This document shows, piece after piece, positions 24,005 through 32,803 of a DNA stretch of 64,000 bases. The first letter of the stretch is position 1. Each line of letters starts with the position of its first letter. Source of the stretch: an uncultured Desulfobacteraceae bacterium (GTDB taxonomy: Bacteria; Desulfobacterota; Desulfobacteria; Desulfobacterales; Desulfatirhabdiaceae); contig CAJBLH010000250.1 of NCBI GenBank assembly GCA_903953895.1, positions 1 to 64,000 on the forward strand. Reading direction: 5' to 3'. The position numbers were made by a program, and so were the translations under genes. The notes below the pieces were generated by a model, which was not told where the DNA came from, did not search any database, and saw only the letters and a program-made list of their open reading frames with translations.

Positions 24005-24047
24005 TTATTTCTTGTTGACAGAAAATCCCAAGTTGACTATAGGCAGA
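24005..24047 (+). promoter_or_regulatory. 43-bp inverted-repeat arm with hmc-operon promoter
   Basis: The right arm, an exact reverse complement of 23839-23881, 123 bp away. On the plus strand TTGACA (24015-24020), a 17-nt spacer and TATAGG (24038-24043) point at hmcA. Transcription would start near 24050, leaving a leader of about 275 nt before the ATG at 24327. No ORF with a good ribosome-binding site was noticed in that leader. Confidence 0.82.
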
Positions 24048-24326
24048 AAATCGAATCCGGACTCGTATTTAAATTCCTGTCCTCGTTTTTTGAAGCTTTC
24101 TGTCTTCAACAGATGTTGTTTCGTAAGCTCTCATGGCTTATCTTATGTCACTTTCACGAATGACAATTCTATTTCAAACAACAAAAAATATTTTTGTGCA
24201 TTTTGTTGACCAAAAATATCTTTTCAGTGATTGATTATTTTAAACTGTCAAACTCAAAATTTTAATCATTAATCGATTATCGGGTTTTATCATAGTTTCA
24301 TTCGAACTTCACTGAGGAAGCGCATT

Positions 24327-25907
24327 ATGGGGAAAGTCGGATCATTCATGACCAGGATTGTCCTGCCGGTTGTTCTTGCCGTTGTTTCCACTTTAGGGAC
24401 TGGCGCTTATGGCCAGGAAGGCCAGATGCAGCCGCCCGATACCAGAAGAGCGGATGTGATGATCATCGACGTACTCAGAAGCCACGGCAGGCTCGAGCGT
24501 CCCGGCGTTGAATTTCCTCATGATCTTCATACTCAGGCTCTCCAAAAACAGAAAAAAGACTGCACAATCTGCCATCTCTTGACGGATAAAAATCGCCTTT
24601 CTCTTAAATTTCAACGAATAGCGGACGGCGCCAAAACCGAAATTGCCGATACCTATCATGCCAGGTGTATCGAATGTCATAAAGCAATCGCATCAACCAA
24701 CGAAAAATCCGGTCCGGTCACATGCGGAGAATGCCACAGGGAAAAACCCGAGTACGACGCGATTCGGATTCCCATACAGTTCGATAAATCCCTGCACGCC
24801 CGGCATTCTAAAGCCGTAGAAAATAAGTGTGAAACGTGTCACCACGAGTATGACGCCCAGACAAAAAAACTGTTTTACGCCAAAGAGAAAGAAGGTTCCT
24901 GCCGGTATTGCCATCAGGATACGACACAGGATAACCGGATATCCAACCGGGAGGCGTCACACATCGCTTGTCTCGATTGCCACCGAAAAATTGTTGCGGC
25001 CGGGAAAAAGGCCGGCCCGATAAACTGCAGTGGCTGCCATGATCCGCTGCAGCAGGCAAAAATTGAAAAAATATCCGATATTCCTCGGGTGCTGCGCAAA
25101 CAGCCGGATACGGTTCTGATGAAAATCAATAAAGATGTTATTCAGCCTGAAGCCCGAATGGATTTTGTGCCTTTCGATCACGAGGCCCACGAAGGCTACT
25201 CGGACTCCTGCCGCGTATGCCACCATCAGTCAATAAGCGCCTGCAATACCTGTCATACCCAGATCGGAACCAAAGAAGGAAAGTGGGTAACCCTGGATAT
25301 GGCCATGCACCAAAGAAATGCCGGTGAAAGCTGCATGGGATGCCATAATCTGGCAAAGACGCAACCTAAATGCGCCGGATGTCATACCCGCATGAATCCG
25401 AACCGAAAAGACGAACAAACATGCCGGACATGCCACATCAAAACTGATCCACAGTTAAAATCCGTGCTGTTGCCTGCTGATCAAGAACCGATTGCAGCCA
25501 AATCGCTGCTGGACTTGCGAAATCCTGTCAAGGCACCTTTTACGGATACCCTGATAGTTGACATACCAGAGAAAATATCGATCAAAAGTCTTTCGAATCA
25601 ATATGAGGCGGTTGATTTCCCACACAGAAAAATTGTTCAGAGCCTGTTTAACCAGATCGGCGAAAACAAACTGGCAGAATATTTTCATACCAGTCAAACG
25701 ACGTTATGTCGGGGATGCCATCACAACAGTCCGGAGTCGGTCAAGCCGCCCAAGTGTCAGAGCTGCCACAACAAACCTTTCAATGAAGCCAAGGATGCTC
25801 CGGGTCTGCTGGGCGCTTATCATCAGCAGTGCATGGGATGTCATCAGGCCATGCACATTGAAAAACCCATGGGTTGTACCGAATGTCACAAGGAGAAAGT
25901 TCCATAA
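24327..25907 (+). CDS. hmcA: HmcA, 16-haem high-molecular-mass cytochrome c
   Basis: A 526-residue exported cytochrome: signal peptide (MTRIVLPVVLAVVSTLG, cleavage near AYGQ), then exactly sixteen CxxCH haem sites, from CTICH at about 79 to CTECH near the C terminus. The D. vulgaris HmcA is of similar length and also binds sixteen haems. The sites fall in class III cytochrome c-like modules, with CETCHHEYD, CRVCHHQS and CRGCHHNS as the characteristic CxxCHH types. It accepts electrons from periplasmic type I cytochrome c3 and hydrogenases and hands them to the membrane Hmc subunits. GAGGAAG precedes the start. It is the first gene of the hmc operon. Confidence 0.96.
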   Translation: MGKVGSFMTRIVLPVVLAVVSTLGTGAYGQEGQMQPPDTRRADVMIIDVLRSHGRLERPGVEFPHDLHTQALQKQKKDCTICHLLTDKNRLSLKFQRIADGAKTEIADTYHARCIECHKAIASTNEKSGPVTCGECHREKPEYDAIRIPIQFDKSLHARHSKAVENKCETCHHEYDAQTKKLFYAKEKEGSCRYCHQDTTQDNRISNREASHIACLDCHRKIVAAGKKAGPINCSGCHDPLQQAKIEKISDIPRVLRKQPDTVLMKINKDVIQPEARMDFVPFDHEAHEGYSDSCRVCHHQSISACNTCHTQIGTKEGKWVTLDMAMHQRNAGESCMGCHNLAKTQPKCAGCHTRMNPNRKDEQTCRTCHIKTDPQLKSVLLPADQEPIAAKSLLDLRNPVKAPFTDTLIVDIPEKISIKSLSNQYEAVDFPHRKIVQSLFNQIGENKLAEYFHTSQTTLCRGCHHNSPESVKPPKCQSCHNKPFNEAKDAPGLLGAYHQQCMGCHQAMHIEKPMGCTECHKEKVP

Positions 25908-26021
25908 TTTTCAATATGGGAGCAACCCCCATCTGAAGAGATTCGGCTGATTTTCATCAGAAAAAAAACCGACGAAATTACATTCGGTCATAATATTCCA
26001 ATTGTGTGTAGAGGTAACAAC

Positions 26022-27077
26022 ATGTCGTTGACGCGAAGACGATTTTTGGGATGGATGGGCGCTGCCGGGGCCGGCACGCTGGTGGGACGACAGGCTGAAG
26101 CTGCCGCCAATGTTCATTTTACAGGGTACCCGGATAGTTTTGCAGTGTTGCATGATATAACCCTCTGCGTCGGCTGTCGATCCTGTGAAGCAGCTTGCAA
26201 TACCGTCAACGAGCTGCCGCCGCCCAATCGTCCATTCAAGGATTTGACCGTGCTCGACCAGCACCGGCGTACCACATCCAAGACATATACTGTAGTAAAC
26301 CGCTTTCAACCAGCCTCCCAGGCGCCCAAATCCATATTTGTCAAAAAACAATGCAATCATTGCCTTGAACCTGCCTGTGCGTCTGCCTGTTTTGTCCGGG
26401 CTTTCAAAAAATCCCCGGAAGGGGCCGTCACTTACGACCCGACGGTGTGTGTGGGGTGTAGATACTGCATGGTTGCCTGCCCCTTTGAAATTCCCGCATA
26501 CGAATACGAGAAGGCTCTTGATCCCAAAGTCATGAAGTGTACGATGTGCCATCCGCGGGTAAAAAATGGTCAGCTCCCCGGCTGTGTGCAGGCCTGCCCA
26601 AAGGAAGCCCTGACATTTGGAAAACGTAAAGATATTCTGAACATCGCCAGAGAGCGGATTCACAAATACCCGCAACGCTATATCGATCATATTTACGGCG
26701 AATCCGAAATGGGCGGAACAAGCTGGCTGTATCTTTCCTCGGTTCCCTTCAGCCAGATAGGCATGCGGGAAGATTTGGGTACAACGCCGGCGCCTGAGCT
26801 AACATCCGGGGCGCTTGGAGCTGTTCCCATTGTCGTGGGACTGTGGCCGGTTCTTTTGACCGGGATTTATGCCATTACCCAGCGCAAAGAAAAAGTTTCC
26901 GCCGAAGAACAACGACTGGCAGTTTCTCAGGCCGTCGAACATGCCAGGCAGAGCGCCGAGCTGGACATGGTCCGCGCCATGGAAAAAGCGGAGAAAGACA
27001 AAGAAACCGCCATCAAACAAGCTGTAAAAAAAGCGATGGATGAAGCCGTTAAAGCTCAACAGGAGGTGAAAGCCTGA
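26022..27077 (+). CDS. hmcB: HmcB, Tat-exported ferredoxin with C-terminal anchor
   Basis: A 351-residue protein with a twin-arginine leader ([18 protein letters not shown]). Four cysteine clusters follow: [41 protein letters not shown] and [21 protein letters not shown]. After about residue 265 there is one hydrophobic segment ([18 protein letters not shown]) and an Ala/Glu/Lys-rich coiled tail. The protein should sit outside the membrane, anchored by this helix, linking HmcA to HmcC. The ATG at 26022, with GAGGT upstream, is preferred to one at 26004. Confidence 0.94.
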   Translation: MSLTRRRFLGWMGAAGAGTLVGRQAEAAANVHFTGYPDSFAVLHDITLCVGCRSCEAACNTVNELPPPNRPFKDLTVLDQHRRTTSKTYTVVNRFQPASQAPKSIFVKKQCNHCLEPACASACFVRAFKKSPEGAVTYDPTVCVGCRYCMVACPFEIPAYEYEKALDPKVMKCTMCHPRVKNGQLPGCVQACPKEALTFGKRKDILNIARERIHKYPQRYIDHIYGESEMGGTSWLYLSSVPFSQIGMREDLGTTPAPELTSGALGAVPIVVGLWPVLLTGIYAITQRKEKVSAEEQRLAVSQAVEHARQSAELDMVRAMEKAEKDKETAIKQAVKKAMDEAVKAQQEVKA

Positions 27078-28246
27078 TGTCTGATGAAAAATCCCTTTCT
27101 GTCAACAAGGCACTGACACCATTCAACATGGTTGCCGGAATCATCCTTCTGATCGGCATGGTCATTACGATTCTTCGATTCACCGGCGGACTGGCGGCGG
27201 TAAGCAACCTGACCGACGACAATCCCTGGGGGATTTGGATAGGATTTGATCTGCTCTGCGGTGTGGCTCTGGCTGCCGGAGGCTATGTCACTTCTGCGGC
27301 GGTTTATATTTTTGGACTGAAGCGTTACCATTCCGCAGTACGGCCCGCTATTCTCACCGGATTCCTGGGTTATGCACTTGTAGTGTTCGCCCTCCACTAC
27401 GATGTCGGTCGTCCGTGGCGCCTGCCGTATCCTTTTATCGTTCAGCAGGGAACCACCTCCTTGCTTTTTGAGGTCGGCGCCTGCGTGGCATTGTATCTCA
27501 CCGTTTTGTTTATTGAATTCACGCCGGCAGTCATGGAGTGGCTGGGTTTGAAGCGGGCGCGGACGATTGTGGTGCGGCTGACCATGCTGCTGACCATATT
27601 CGGCGTGGTACTCTCCACCCTTCACCAGTCATCTCTGGGTGCGCTGTATCTGATTGCACCATCCAAACTGCACCCGCTCTGGTATTCAACCTATCTGCCT
27701 GTTTATTTTTTTGTGTCGAGCATCATCGCCGGGCTTTCCATGGTGCTTTTTGAAAGCACCCTTTCGCACCATTATTTTTCACATAAAATGGATAAGACCC
27801 ACCTTGCGGAAGCTGATAATGTGACGCTGGGATTCGGCAAAGCGGCATCTTTGGTTCTGGCGGGCTATTTTACGATCAAAATCATCGGTATTGCAATTGC
27901 CGACAACTGGCATTATCTGACCACGGGATACGGCGCCTGGTTTCTGCTGGAGCTGCTGGGGTTTGTGGCCCTGCCCTGCCTGATGTATGCGGTCGGTGTC
28001 CGGGACAGAAATGTCAAACTCATTCGATGGACTGCCGGCTGGACGATTCTGGGCATTGTGCTGAACCGGCTCAATATTTCCCTGATCGCCTTTAACTGGC
28101 AACTGCCATCCAGCCAGCGATACGTTCCACACTGGATGGAAATCATGGTTTCGGTTTTTATCGTCACGATCGGCATTCTGATCTTTCGGTTCATTGTCAC
28201 CCGAATGCCCATTATGTATGAACATCCGGATTATCACTCACACTGA
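27077..28246 (+). CDS. hmcC: HmcC, NrfD-like membrane subunit
   Basis: A 389-residue polytopic protein with about ten membrane helices, of the NrfD family (NPWGIWIGFDLLCGVALAAG, VALYLTVLFIEFTPAVMEWL, LMYAVGVRDRN). It is the quinone-site-type integral subunit of Hmc, matched with HmcB. Its ATG overlaps the hmcB stop (TGATG), and a strong AGGAGG lies inside the end of hmcB. Confidence 0.94.
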   Translation: MSDEKSLSVNKALTPFNMVAGIILLIGMVITILRFTGGLAAVSNLTDDNPWGIWIGFDLLCGVALAAGGYVTSAAVYIFGLKRYHSAVRPAILTGFLGYALVVFALHYDVGRPWRLPYPFIVQQGTTSLLFEVGACVALYLTVLFIEFTPAVMEWLGLKRARTIVVRLTMLLTIFGVVLSTLHQSSLGALYLIAPSKLHPLWYSTYLPVYFFVSSIIAGLSMVLFESTLSHHYFSHKMDKTHLAEADNVTLGFGKAASLVLAGYFTIKIIGIAIADNWHYLTTGYGAWFLLELLGFVALPCLMYAVGVRDRNVKLIRWTAGWTILGIVLNRLNISLIAFNWQLPSSQRYVPHWMEIMVSVFIVTIGILIFRFIVTRMPIMYEHPDYHSH

Positions 28247-28304
28247 TCTCCATTTGCCGGCAAGAATTTAACAACCATTGTTCAAATAAGCTAAGGACGT
28301 TGCG

Positions 28305-28457
28305 ATGCCTTGCGAATTCTTCACACTTCAGGATTTTATGACATATACGAAAGGTATCACCTATATTTTGATGCTGGTTTCCCTTTGCGCCATTACCGGA
28401 TTCTGGCTCTTTTTAACCGAACGCGACACGGATGAACCGCATCATCATAGCAAATAA
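28305..28457 (+). CDS. hmcD: HmcD, small single-helix membrane subunit
   Basis: A 50-residue protein with one central hydrophobic helix (ITYILMLVSLCAITGFWLFL) and a short charged, His-rich tail (DEPHHHSK). AAGGA lies nine bases before the ATG. Size, topology and place between hmcC and hmcE match D. vulgaris HmcD. It is easily missed because of its length. Confidence 0.85.
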   Translation: MPCEFFTLQDFMTYTKGITYILMLVSLCAITGFWLFLTERDTDEPHHHSK

Positions 28458-28717
28458 GTACGCGGTCAAGCCATTGACAAAATGCCGCCCACCTAAATGA
28501 AAATACACAAGTTTTTCATTCGTGCTTATTCGTGTTCATTTGTGGTTCAAAAAGTCTTTGGTTCATCGTGGATTAGCGTGACAATAACACAAGTCCGCTG
28601 GTTCCCAAGCTCCAGCTTCGTGTCATTTCCCATGATGATTCGAATGCATGAAAATGACATGCATCTGCTTTAAACTGATTACTGATAGCTGTATTTTCAC
28701 GGTAAAGGAGTGTCCAT
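28458..28717 (+). other. Unusually long gap inside the hmc operon
   Basis: Some 260 bp between hmcD and hmcE with no ORF preceded by a ribosome-binding site. It holds imperfect TTCGTG/TTCATTTGTG-type repeats (about 28516-28550) and an ATGCATGAAAATGACATGCAT palindromic patch near 28650. No terminator with a T run is seen. Confidence 0.4.
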
Positions 28718-29395
28718 ATGTATGATTTCGTAACCGGACCATTGGCGTGGCTGGCATTTTCCGTTTTCCTTGTCGGCGTGATTGCCCGGGTGGTTCTCTA
28801 CATTCGGGGCCTGGACTGGAAACTGGACCGTGTAACATATACGGTCAATGTATCGTATGGCGTCAAAGGTGCGATCCGATCCATTTTGCAGTGGATTTTT
28901 CCTTTTGGTACGCACAGCTGGCGCAGCTACCCTTTTATGACGGTACTGGTTTTCGCCTTTCATATCGGCATCCTCTTTACCCCGATTTTTCTGATTGCGC
29001 ATAATCTCATCATGTGGGAAAGATGGGGCATACGCCTGTGGACCCTTCCAGAACCGGCAGCCGATTTTCTCACCCTGACCATGATGACCTGTGCGGTGTT
29101 TCTGGTGTTGCGACGGATTGCGCTCTCCGAAGTTCGTATTCTAACCACGGGCTACGACTATCTGGTGCTAACGATTGCGGTTGCGCCGTTTTTCACAGGC
29201 TATATGGCCCATCTACAAGTGGCGGACTATCGGTTCTGGTTGATTCTGCACATTTTATCCGGGGAAGTCATGCTGGTGGCCATTCCCTTTACCAAGCTTT
29301 CTCATTTTGTCGGCTTTTTTCTGTCTCGGGCGCAGATCGGCATGGATTATGGCATCAAACGCGGTGGCATGAAAAACAAGGGGCTGGCCTGGTAG
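28718..29395 (+). CDS. hmcE: HmcE, NarI-like cytochrome b subunit
   Basis: A 225-residue membrane protein with five or six helices. Histidines in VLVFAFHIGILFTPIFLIAH and FWLILHILSGEVMLVAIPFT are likely haem b ligands, and TKLSHFVGFF closes the core. It corresponds to DsrM without the two extra N-terminal helices, and would pass electrons between the membrane and HmcF. AAAGGAG is correctly placed upstream. Confidence 0.93.
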   Translation: MYDFVTGPLAWLAFSVFLVGVIARVVLYIRGLDWKLDRVTYTVNVSYGVKGAIRSILQWIFPFGTHSWRSYPFMTVLVFAFHIGILFTPIFLIAHNLIMWERWGIRLWTLPEPAADFLTLTMMTCAVFLVLRRIALSEVRILTTGYDYLVLTIAVAPFFTGYMAHLQVADYRFWLILHILSGEVMLVAIPFTKLSHFVGFFLSRAQIGMDYGIKRGGMKNKGLAW

Positions 29396-29518
29396 CTTTT
29401 GCAAATTGTCATCAATACATTATTTTCATGTGAGAAATCATTCCCATTCATGGGAGCGATCAACCCGATCATGAATGTTATTTTAATTCAATACTGATAT
29501 TGCGGGTAGGGATTAATT

Positions 29519-30901
29519 ATGCCTGAAGGAATATTTTGTAACAGGACTCCGATCAATACCGTAGAAGCGCTTCATACGCTGCTGGCGGATAAGAGTGGAA
29601 AAACCTATTATGCAGAAATGAACGCCCTGGAAGTGGACCGGGCTGCATTGAAGGCAACGCTTGACAAAACCTGCAAATCGCGCATTCGCACCTGGCTGGA
29701 AATCTGTGCCCACTGCGGCATGTGCGCGGACAGTTGTTTTTTTTATCTGGCCAACAACAAAGACCCCAAACAGGTGCCTTCCTATAAGATTCAATCCACC
29801 CTCGGGCAGATTGTCAAGAAAAACGGCGATGTGGACAATGCGTTCATGCAGATGGTCATGGACACCGCCTGGGGGAAATGCACGTGCTGCAACCGATGTG
29901 GTATGTACTGTCCGTTTGGAATCGATATGGGGGTGATGTTCGGTTATCTGAGAGGATTGTGCTATTCTCAAGGATTTGTCCCCTGGGAGCTGAAAATCGG
30001 CGCGGGCATGCATCGCATTTACCGGGCTCAGATGGATGTGACATCAGAGGACTGGGTGGACACCTGCCAGTGGATGGCGGAAGAAAATGAAGAAGACTGG
30101 CCGGGACTTGAAATTCCCGTAGATAAAGAAGATGCGGATATCATCTACACGGTCAATGCCAGAGAACCCAAACATTACCCGGAAGATCTAGCCGAAGCCG
30201 CCATTCTCTTTCATATTGCCGGAGAAAATTGGACCGTTCCCAGTGTCGGATGGGAAGAAACCAGTCTGGCCATGTTCGCCGGAGACTGGGAAGCCTGCAA
30301 GCTTCAGGTTCAAGCCGTTTATGACGCCATGGAACGGTTGAAGCCCAAACGGATGGTCGTTACCGAATGCGGCCACGCTTACCGGGCAACAGTCATCGAA
30401 GGCCCCTACTGGGCCGGTCTGAAATCCGGAAAAACGCCAGTGCCCAGTTTTCACTATGTTGAATGGGTGGCGGAAGCCCTTCGCACCGGCAAACTCAAGA
30501 TCGATCCGTCCAAGCGAATCAAGGAACCGGTAACGTATCAGGACTCCTGCAACTACATCCGGAACGCCGGTCTGAAAGAATGCGCCCGAGAAATCATGAG
30601 TTATATCGCCGAAGATTTTCGGGAAATGTCACCGAACAAGGAGCACAACTTCTGCTGCGGCGGCGGCGGCGGCATGAATGGCCTCGGAAGATATCGGGAA
30701 CAGCGCAATATCGGGCTTAAAGTCAAACGCGATCAGATTCTGGCAACCGGCGCAAAACTCGTCGTTTCTCCCTGCCACAACTGCTGGGATGCCATCCGGG
30801 ATCTGGAAGAAGTCTACCACGTCGGTATCCGGTGGTCGTTTTTAAAGCCCCTGCTGCTCAAAATGGTGATCGTTCCCGACCATTTGAAATCCGAGGAGTA
30901 A
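29519..30901 (+). CDS. hmcF: HmcF, HdrD-like CCG-domain iron-sulfur subunit
   Basis: A 460-residue cytoplasmic subunit with two [4Fe-4S] motifs ([13 protein letters not shown] at about 63 and [16 protein letters not shown] at about 120). CCG-type sites follow: [34 protein letters not shown] and [10 protein letters not shown]. This resembles HdrD and DsrK, pointing to thiol/disulfide or ferredoxin chemistry on the cytoplasmic face. The physiological partner of HmcF is not established. Its stop overlaps the start of the next gene. Confidence 0.94.
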   Translation: MPEGIFCNRTPINTVEALHTLLADKSGKTYYAEMNALEVDRAALKATLDKTCKSRIRTWLEICAHCGMCADSCFFYLANNKDPKQVPSYKIQSTLGQIVKKNGDVDNAFMQMVMDTAWGKCTCCNRCGMYCPFGIDMGVMFGYLRGLCYSQGFVPWELKIGAGMHRIYRAQMDVTSEDWVDTCQWMAEENEEDWPGLEIPVDKEDADIIYTVNAREPKHYPEDLAEAAILFHIAGENWTVPSVGWEETSLAMFAGDWEACKLQVQAVYDAMERLKPKRMVVTECGHAYRATVIEGPYWAGLKSGKTPVPSFHYVEWVAEALRTGKLKIDPSKRIKEPVTYQDSCNYIRNAGLKECAREIMSYIAEDFREMSPNKEHNFCCGGGGGMNGLGRYREQRNIGLKVKRDQILATGAKLVVSPCHNCWDAIRDLEEVYHVGIRWSFLKPLLLKMVIVPDHLKSEE

Positions 30902-31437
30902 TGAATACCGTAACACTCCGCGACAGTGGCCTGCTTCTTGCCGACGGAAAGGCTGTTGACAGCAGGCCTCTCATGTTTCTGAGTGCTCAGGTCCAACTGG
31001 CGGCGGAGTGTACGCTGCGTAGTTATTTTCGGATGATCGCGCATTATCCGATATTCTCCGAGTTCAATGTTTTTTTTTCTACCTGTATGGAAACCTACCG
31101 GTCCTGCCCGGTCGGCGGCTGTCATGACCCGTCGCTGGATTTTCTGATACTGACAAAAACGATTGAAATGATAGGATTCCCCGGTAACCCGCGACTCGAG
31201 ATATACCATTCGCTGTATGGCGTTCAGGATAATGATCTGTCTGAAATTCGATTATTTACCTTGGAACTGCTTCTCGATGTTCCCTTGAAGCTGGGAAAAC
31301 TCAAACATGTCGTTTTCGGCGACAAAATAGACAAGTTTGAATTTGATACGGTGTTTACCCTGTTTGAATTCATTGATGCCATTGTGTGGGAACTCAGCTT
31401 TCACGGGTTACTGCTCGCCTGTGATATACGGAGGTAA
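30901..31437 (+). CDS. Conserved-looking unknown coupled to hmcF
   Basis: A 178-residue protein with no domain I recognise. It overlaps the hmcF stop (TAATG) and has GAGGAG ahead, so it is translated with the Hmc complex. There is no signal peptide and no clear membrane helix. Features are a CPVGGCHDP element at about 63 (CX4CH spacing, though a cytoplasmic location makes haem unlikely) and a Leu/Phe-rich C-terminal half (LFTLELLLDVPLKLG, FDTVFTLFEFIDAI). It takes the place that response regulator genes occupy in D. vulgaris. It could be an assembly or regulatory partner of HmcF; this is inference only. Confidence 0.7.
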   Translation: MNTVTLRDSGLLLADGKAVDSRPLMFLSAQVQLAAECTLRSYFRMIAHYPIFSEFNVFFSTCMETYRSCPVGGCHDPSLDFLILTKTIEMIGFPGNPRLEIYHSLYGVQDNDLSEIRLFTLELLLDVPLKLGKLKHVVFGDKIDKFEFDTVFTLFEFIDAIVWELSFHGLLLACDIRR

Positions 31438-31439
31438 CG

Positions 31440-32360
31440 ATGTTTGATAAAATTCTGTTTGCCACCACGGGTACGCCTATCTGTGATAATGCCGCGCATG
31501 TGGCTTTCGACATTGCCAAAAAATACAATTCCAACCTCTTGATGTTTCATGTGCTTGGCATGCCGTCACGGGGTTTCAGCACGGTTGTAAAGGACATCCG
31601 CACCGGTGAAGTCGAGCAATATGACACCGATTATATTTCCTGGGTTAAAGAAGAGCTGAAAAACACCTATGAAAAATATCTGAAAGACAGCAGCAGTTGT
31701 GATATTCAGGCTATCGCCGGTGTTCCCGCCACGGAAATCCTGAGAAAAGCCCGTCAACACAATGCTGATCTGATCGTAATGGGCGCCCATTCCCGTCAGG
31801 AAGAAACCGGCGCCGCCCGTTACCGGGGGGCTGTGGGAACCAATATGCAGCATGTAGCCCGCGGCGCCCGCTGCCCGGTGTTGATTGTCAGCAGACCCTG
31901 TACCACCTGCCTCTGGTATTTTTCCAATATCGTTTTCGGCACGGATTTCAGCAAAGCATCCTTTTCCGCATTTCTGTTTGCCAGTAAACTGGCCAAGGAA
32001 ATCGGCAGTAAACTCTATATTTTTCATGCACTGGATATGGGTGCGGTTCTGGCAGGAAAAGTGCTGTCTCAGGAAGACGTCGAAGCCCGCATTCAGGAAG
32101 CCCGTAAAAAAATCGAGAAAATTTATCTGCCGCATCTTCGTGACTACGATAATTTCCAGATCGATATCTGGGAAGGCATCCCGTATGTGGAAATCTTGAA
32201 ATATTCCCGGGCAAAGAATGCGGATCTGATCGTCATGGCTCACCACACCAAAGAAGTGGAACCCGACCAGGCGATTTTGGGCGGCACCGTGGAACAAGTG
32301 GTCCTGCGGGCCTCCTGTCCGGTTGCAAGTGTCAACCATCCGGATAAAGTCTCGGGCTGA
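31440..32360 (+). CDS. Tandem universal stress protein
   Basis: A 306-residue protein made of two USP domains: about 1-150 (MFDKILFATTGTPICDNAAH through LIVMGAHSRQEETGAARYRG) and about 155-303 (FSNIVFGTDFSKASFSAFLF through LIVMAHHTKEVEPDQAILGG). Both keep ATP-loop-like sequences. CGGAGG precedes the start, two bases after the previous stop, so it belongs to the hmc operon. USPs linked to respiratory genes may report energy charge; that is inference. Confidence 0.92.
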   Translation: MFDKILFATTGTPICDNAAHVAFDIAKKYNSNLLMFHVLGMPSRGFSTVVKDIRTGEVEQYDTDYISWVKEELKNTYEKYLKDSSSCDIQAIAGVPATEILRKARQHNADLIVMGAHSRQEETGAARYRGAVGTNMQHVARGARCPVLIVSRPCTTCLWYFSNIVFGTDFSKASFSAFLFASKLAKEIGSKLYIFHALDMGAVLAGKVLSQEDVEARIQEARKKIEKIYLPHLRDYDNFQIDIWEGIPYVEILKYSRAKNADLIVMAHHTKEVEPDQAILGGTVEQVVLRASCPVASVNHPDKVSG

Positions 32361-32371
32361 GCATCCGGTTT

Positions 32372-32803
32372 ATGGCTATCAAACAAATTCTGATCGTCGA
32401 TGATGAACTGGATATGCGGATTTTTTTATCCACAGTCCTGGAAACCAGCGGATATCGCCCGATTACCTGTCAGAATGGCCGAGATGGCATCACCAAAGCC
32501 CGATCCATAAAGCCGGATATCATTCTTCTGGATGTAATGATGCCCGGAGAGGGAGGCGTCAATATGTATCGGGCTTTAAAAACAGATCCCGAGCTGCGAT
32601 CCATTCCGGTCATCATGATCACCGCAGTGGGCCATGACAGTTTCAGCCATTATCTGAACATGCTGAATGCCGGTCTGCCTCATCCGATGGCGTCCCCTGC
32701 AAATTATTTGCAAAAACCTATCGATCCAAATACCCTGCTGGCAGCCCTGCAGCATGCTTTTTCCACTGTCCGATCGGATGGAGACAGCTCGCGTGAGGCT
32801 TGA
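32372..32803 (+). CDS. Single-domain response regulator
   Basis: A 143-residue receiver with no output domain. Acidic pocket IVDDEL, phosphoacceptor Asp in IILLDVMMPGEGG (about 51), and the conserved Lys in YLQKPIDP (about 113). A short insertion (LNMLNAGLPHPMASPAN) precedes the Lys. It probably works as a phosphate shuttle or by protein contact. Its stop overlaps the next start (TGATG). Confidence 0.92.
   Translation: MAIKQILIVDDELDMRIFLSTVLETSGYRPITCQNGRDGITKARSIKPDIILLDVMMPGEGGVNMYRALKTDPELRSIPVIMITAVGHDSFSHYLNMLNAGLPHPMASPANYLQKPIDPNTLLAALQHAFSTVRSDGDSSREA

Noticed and set aside
23839-24047. The 43-bp inverted repeat as insertion-sequence ends or a terminator
   Set aside because: The 123-bp interior holds no transposase fragment, no target duplication is seen at the edges, and no T run follows a stem. 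The -35/-10 pairs in each arm explain it better.
24012-24209. 65-codon frame in the hmcA leader
   Set aside because: It begins upstream of the predicted transcription start, lacks a Shine-Dalgarno sequence and has no protein-like composition.
25911-26690. Minus-strand frame overlapping hmcB
   Set aside because: Antisense to a ferredoxin whose cysteine clusters are intact; no supporting start.
30901-31437. CPVGGCHDP as a haem c site
   Set aside because: The protein has no export signal, so covalent haem attachment is unlikely despite the CX4CH spacing.
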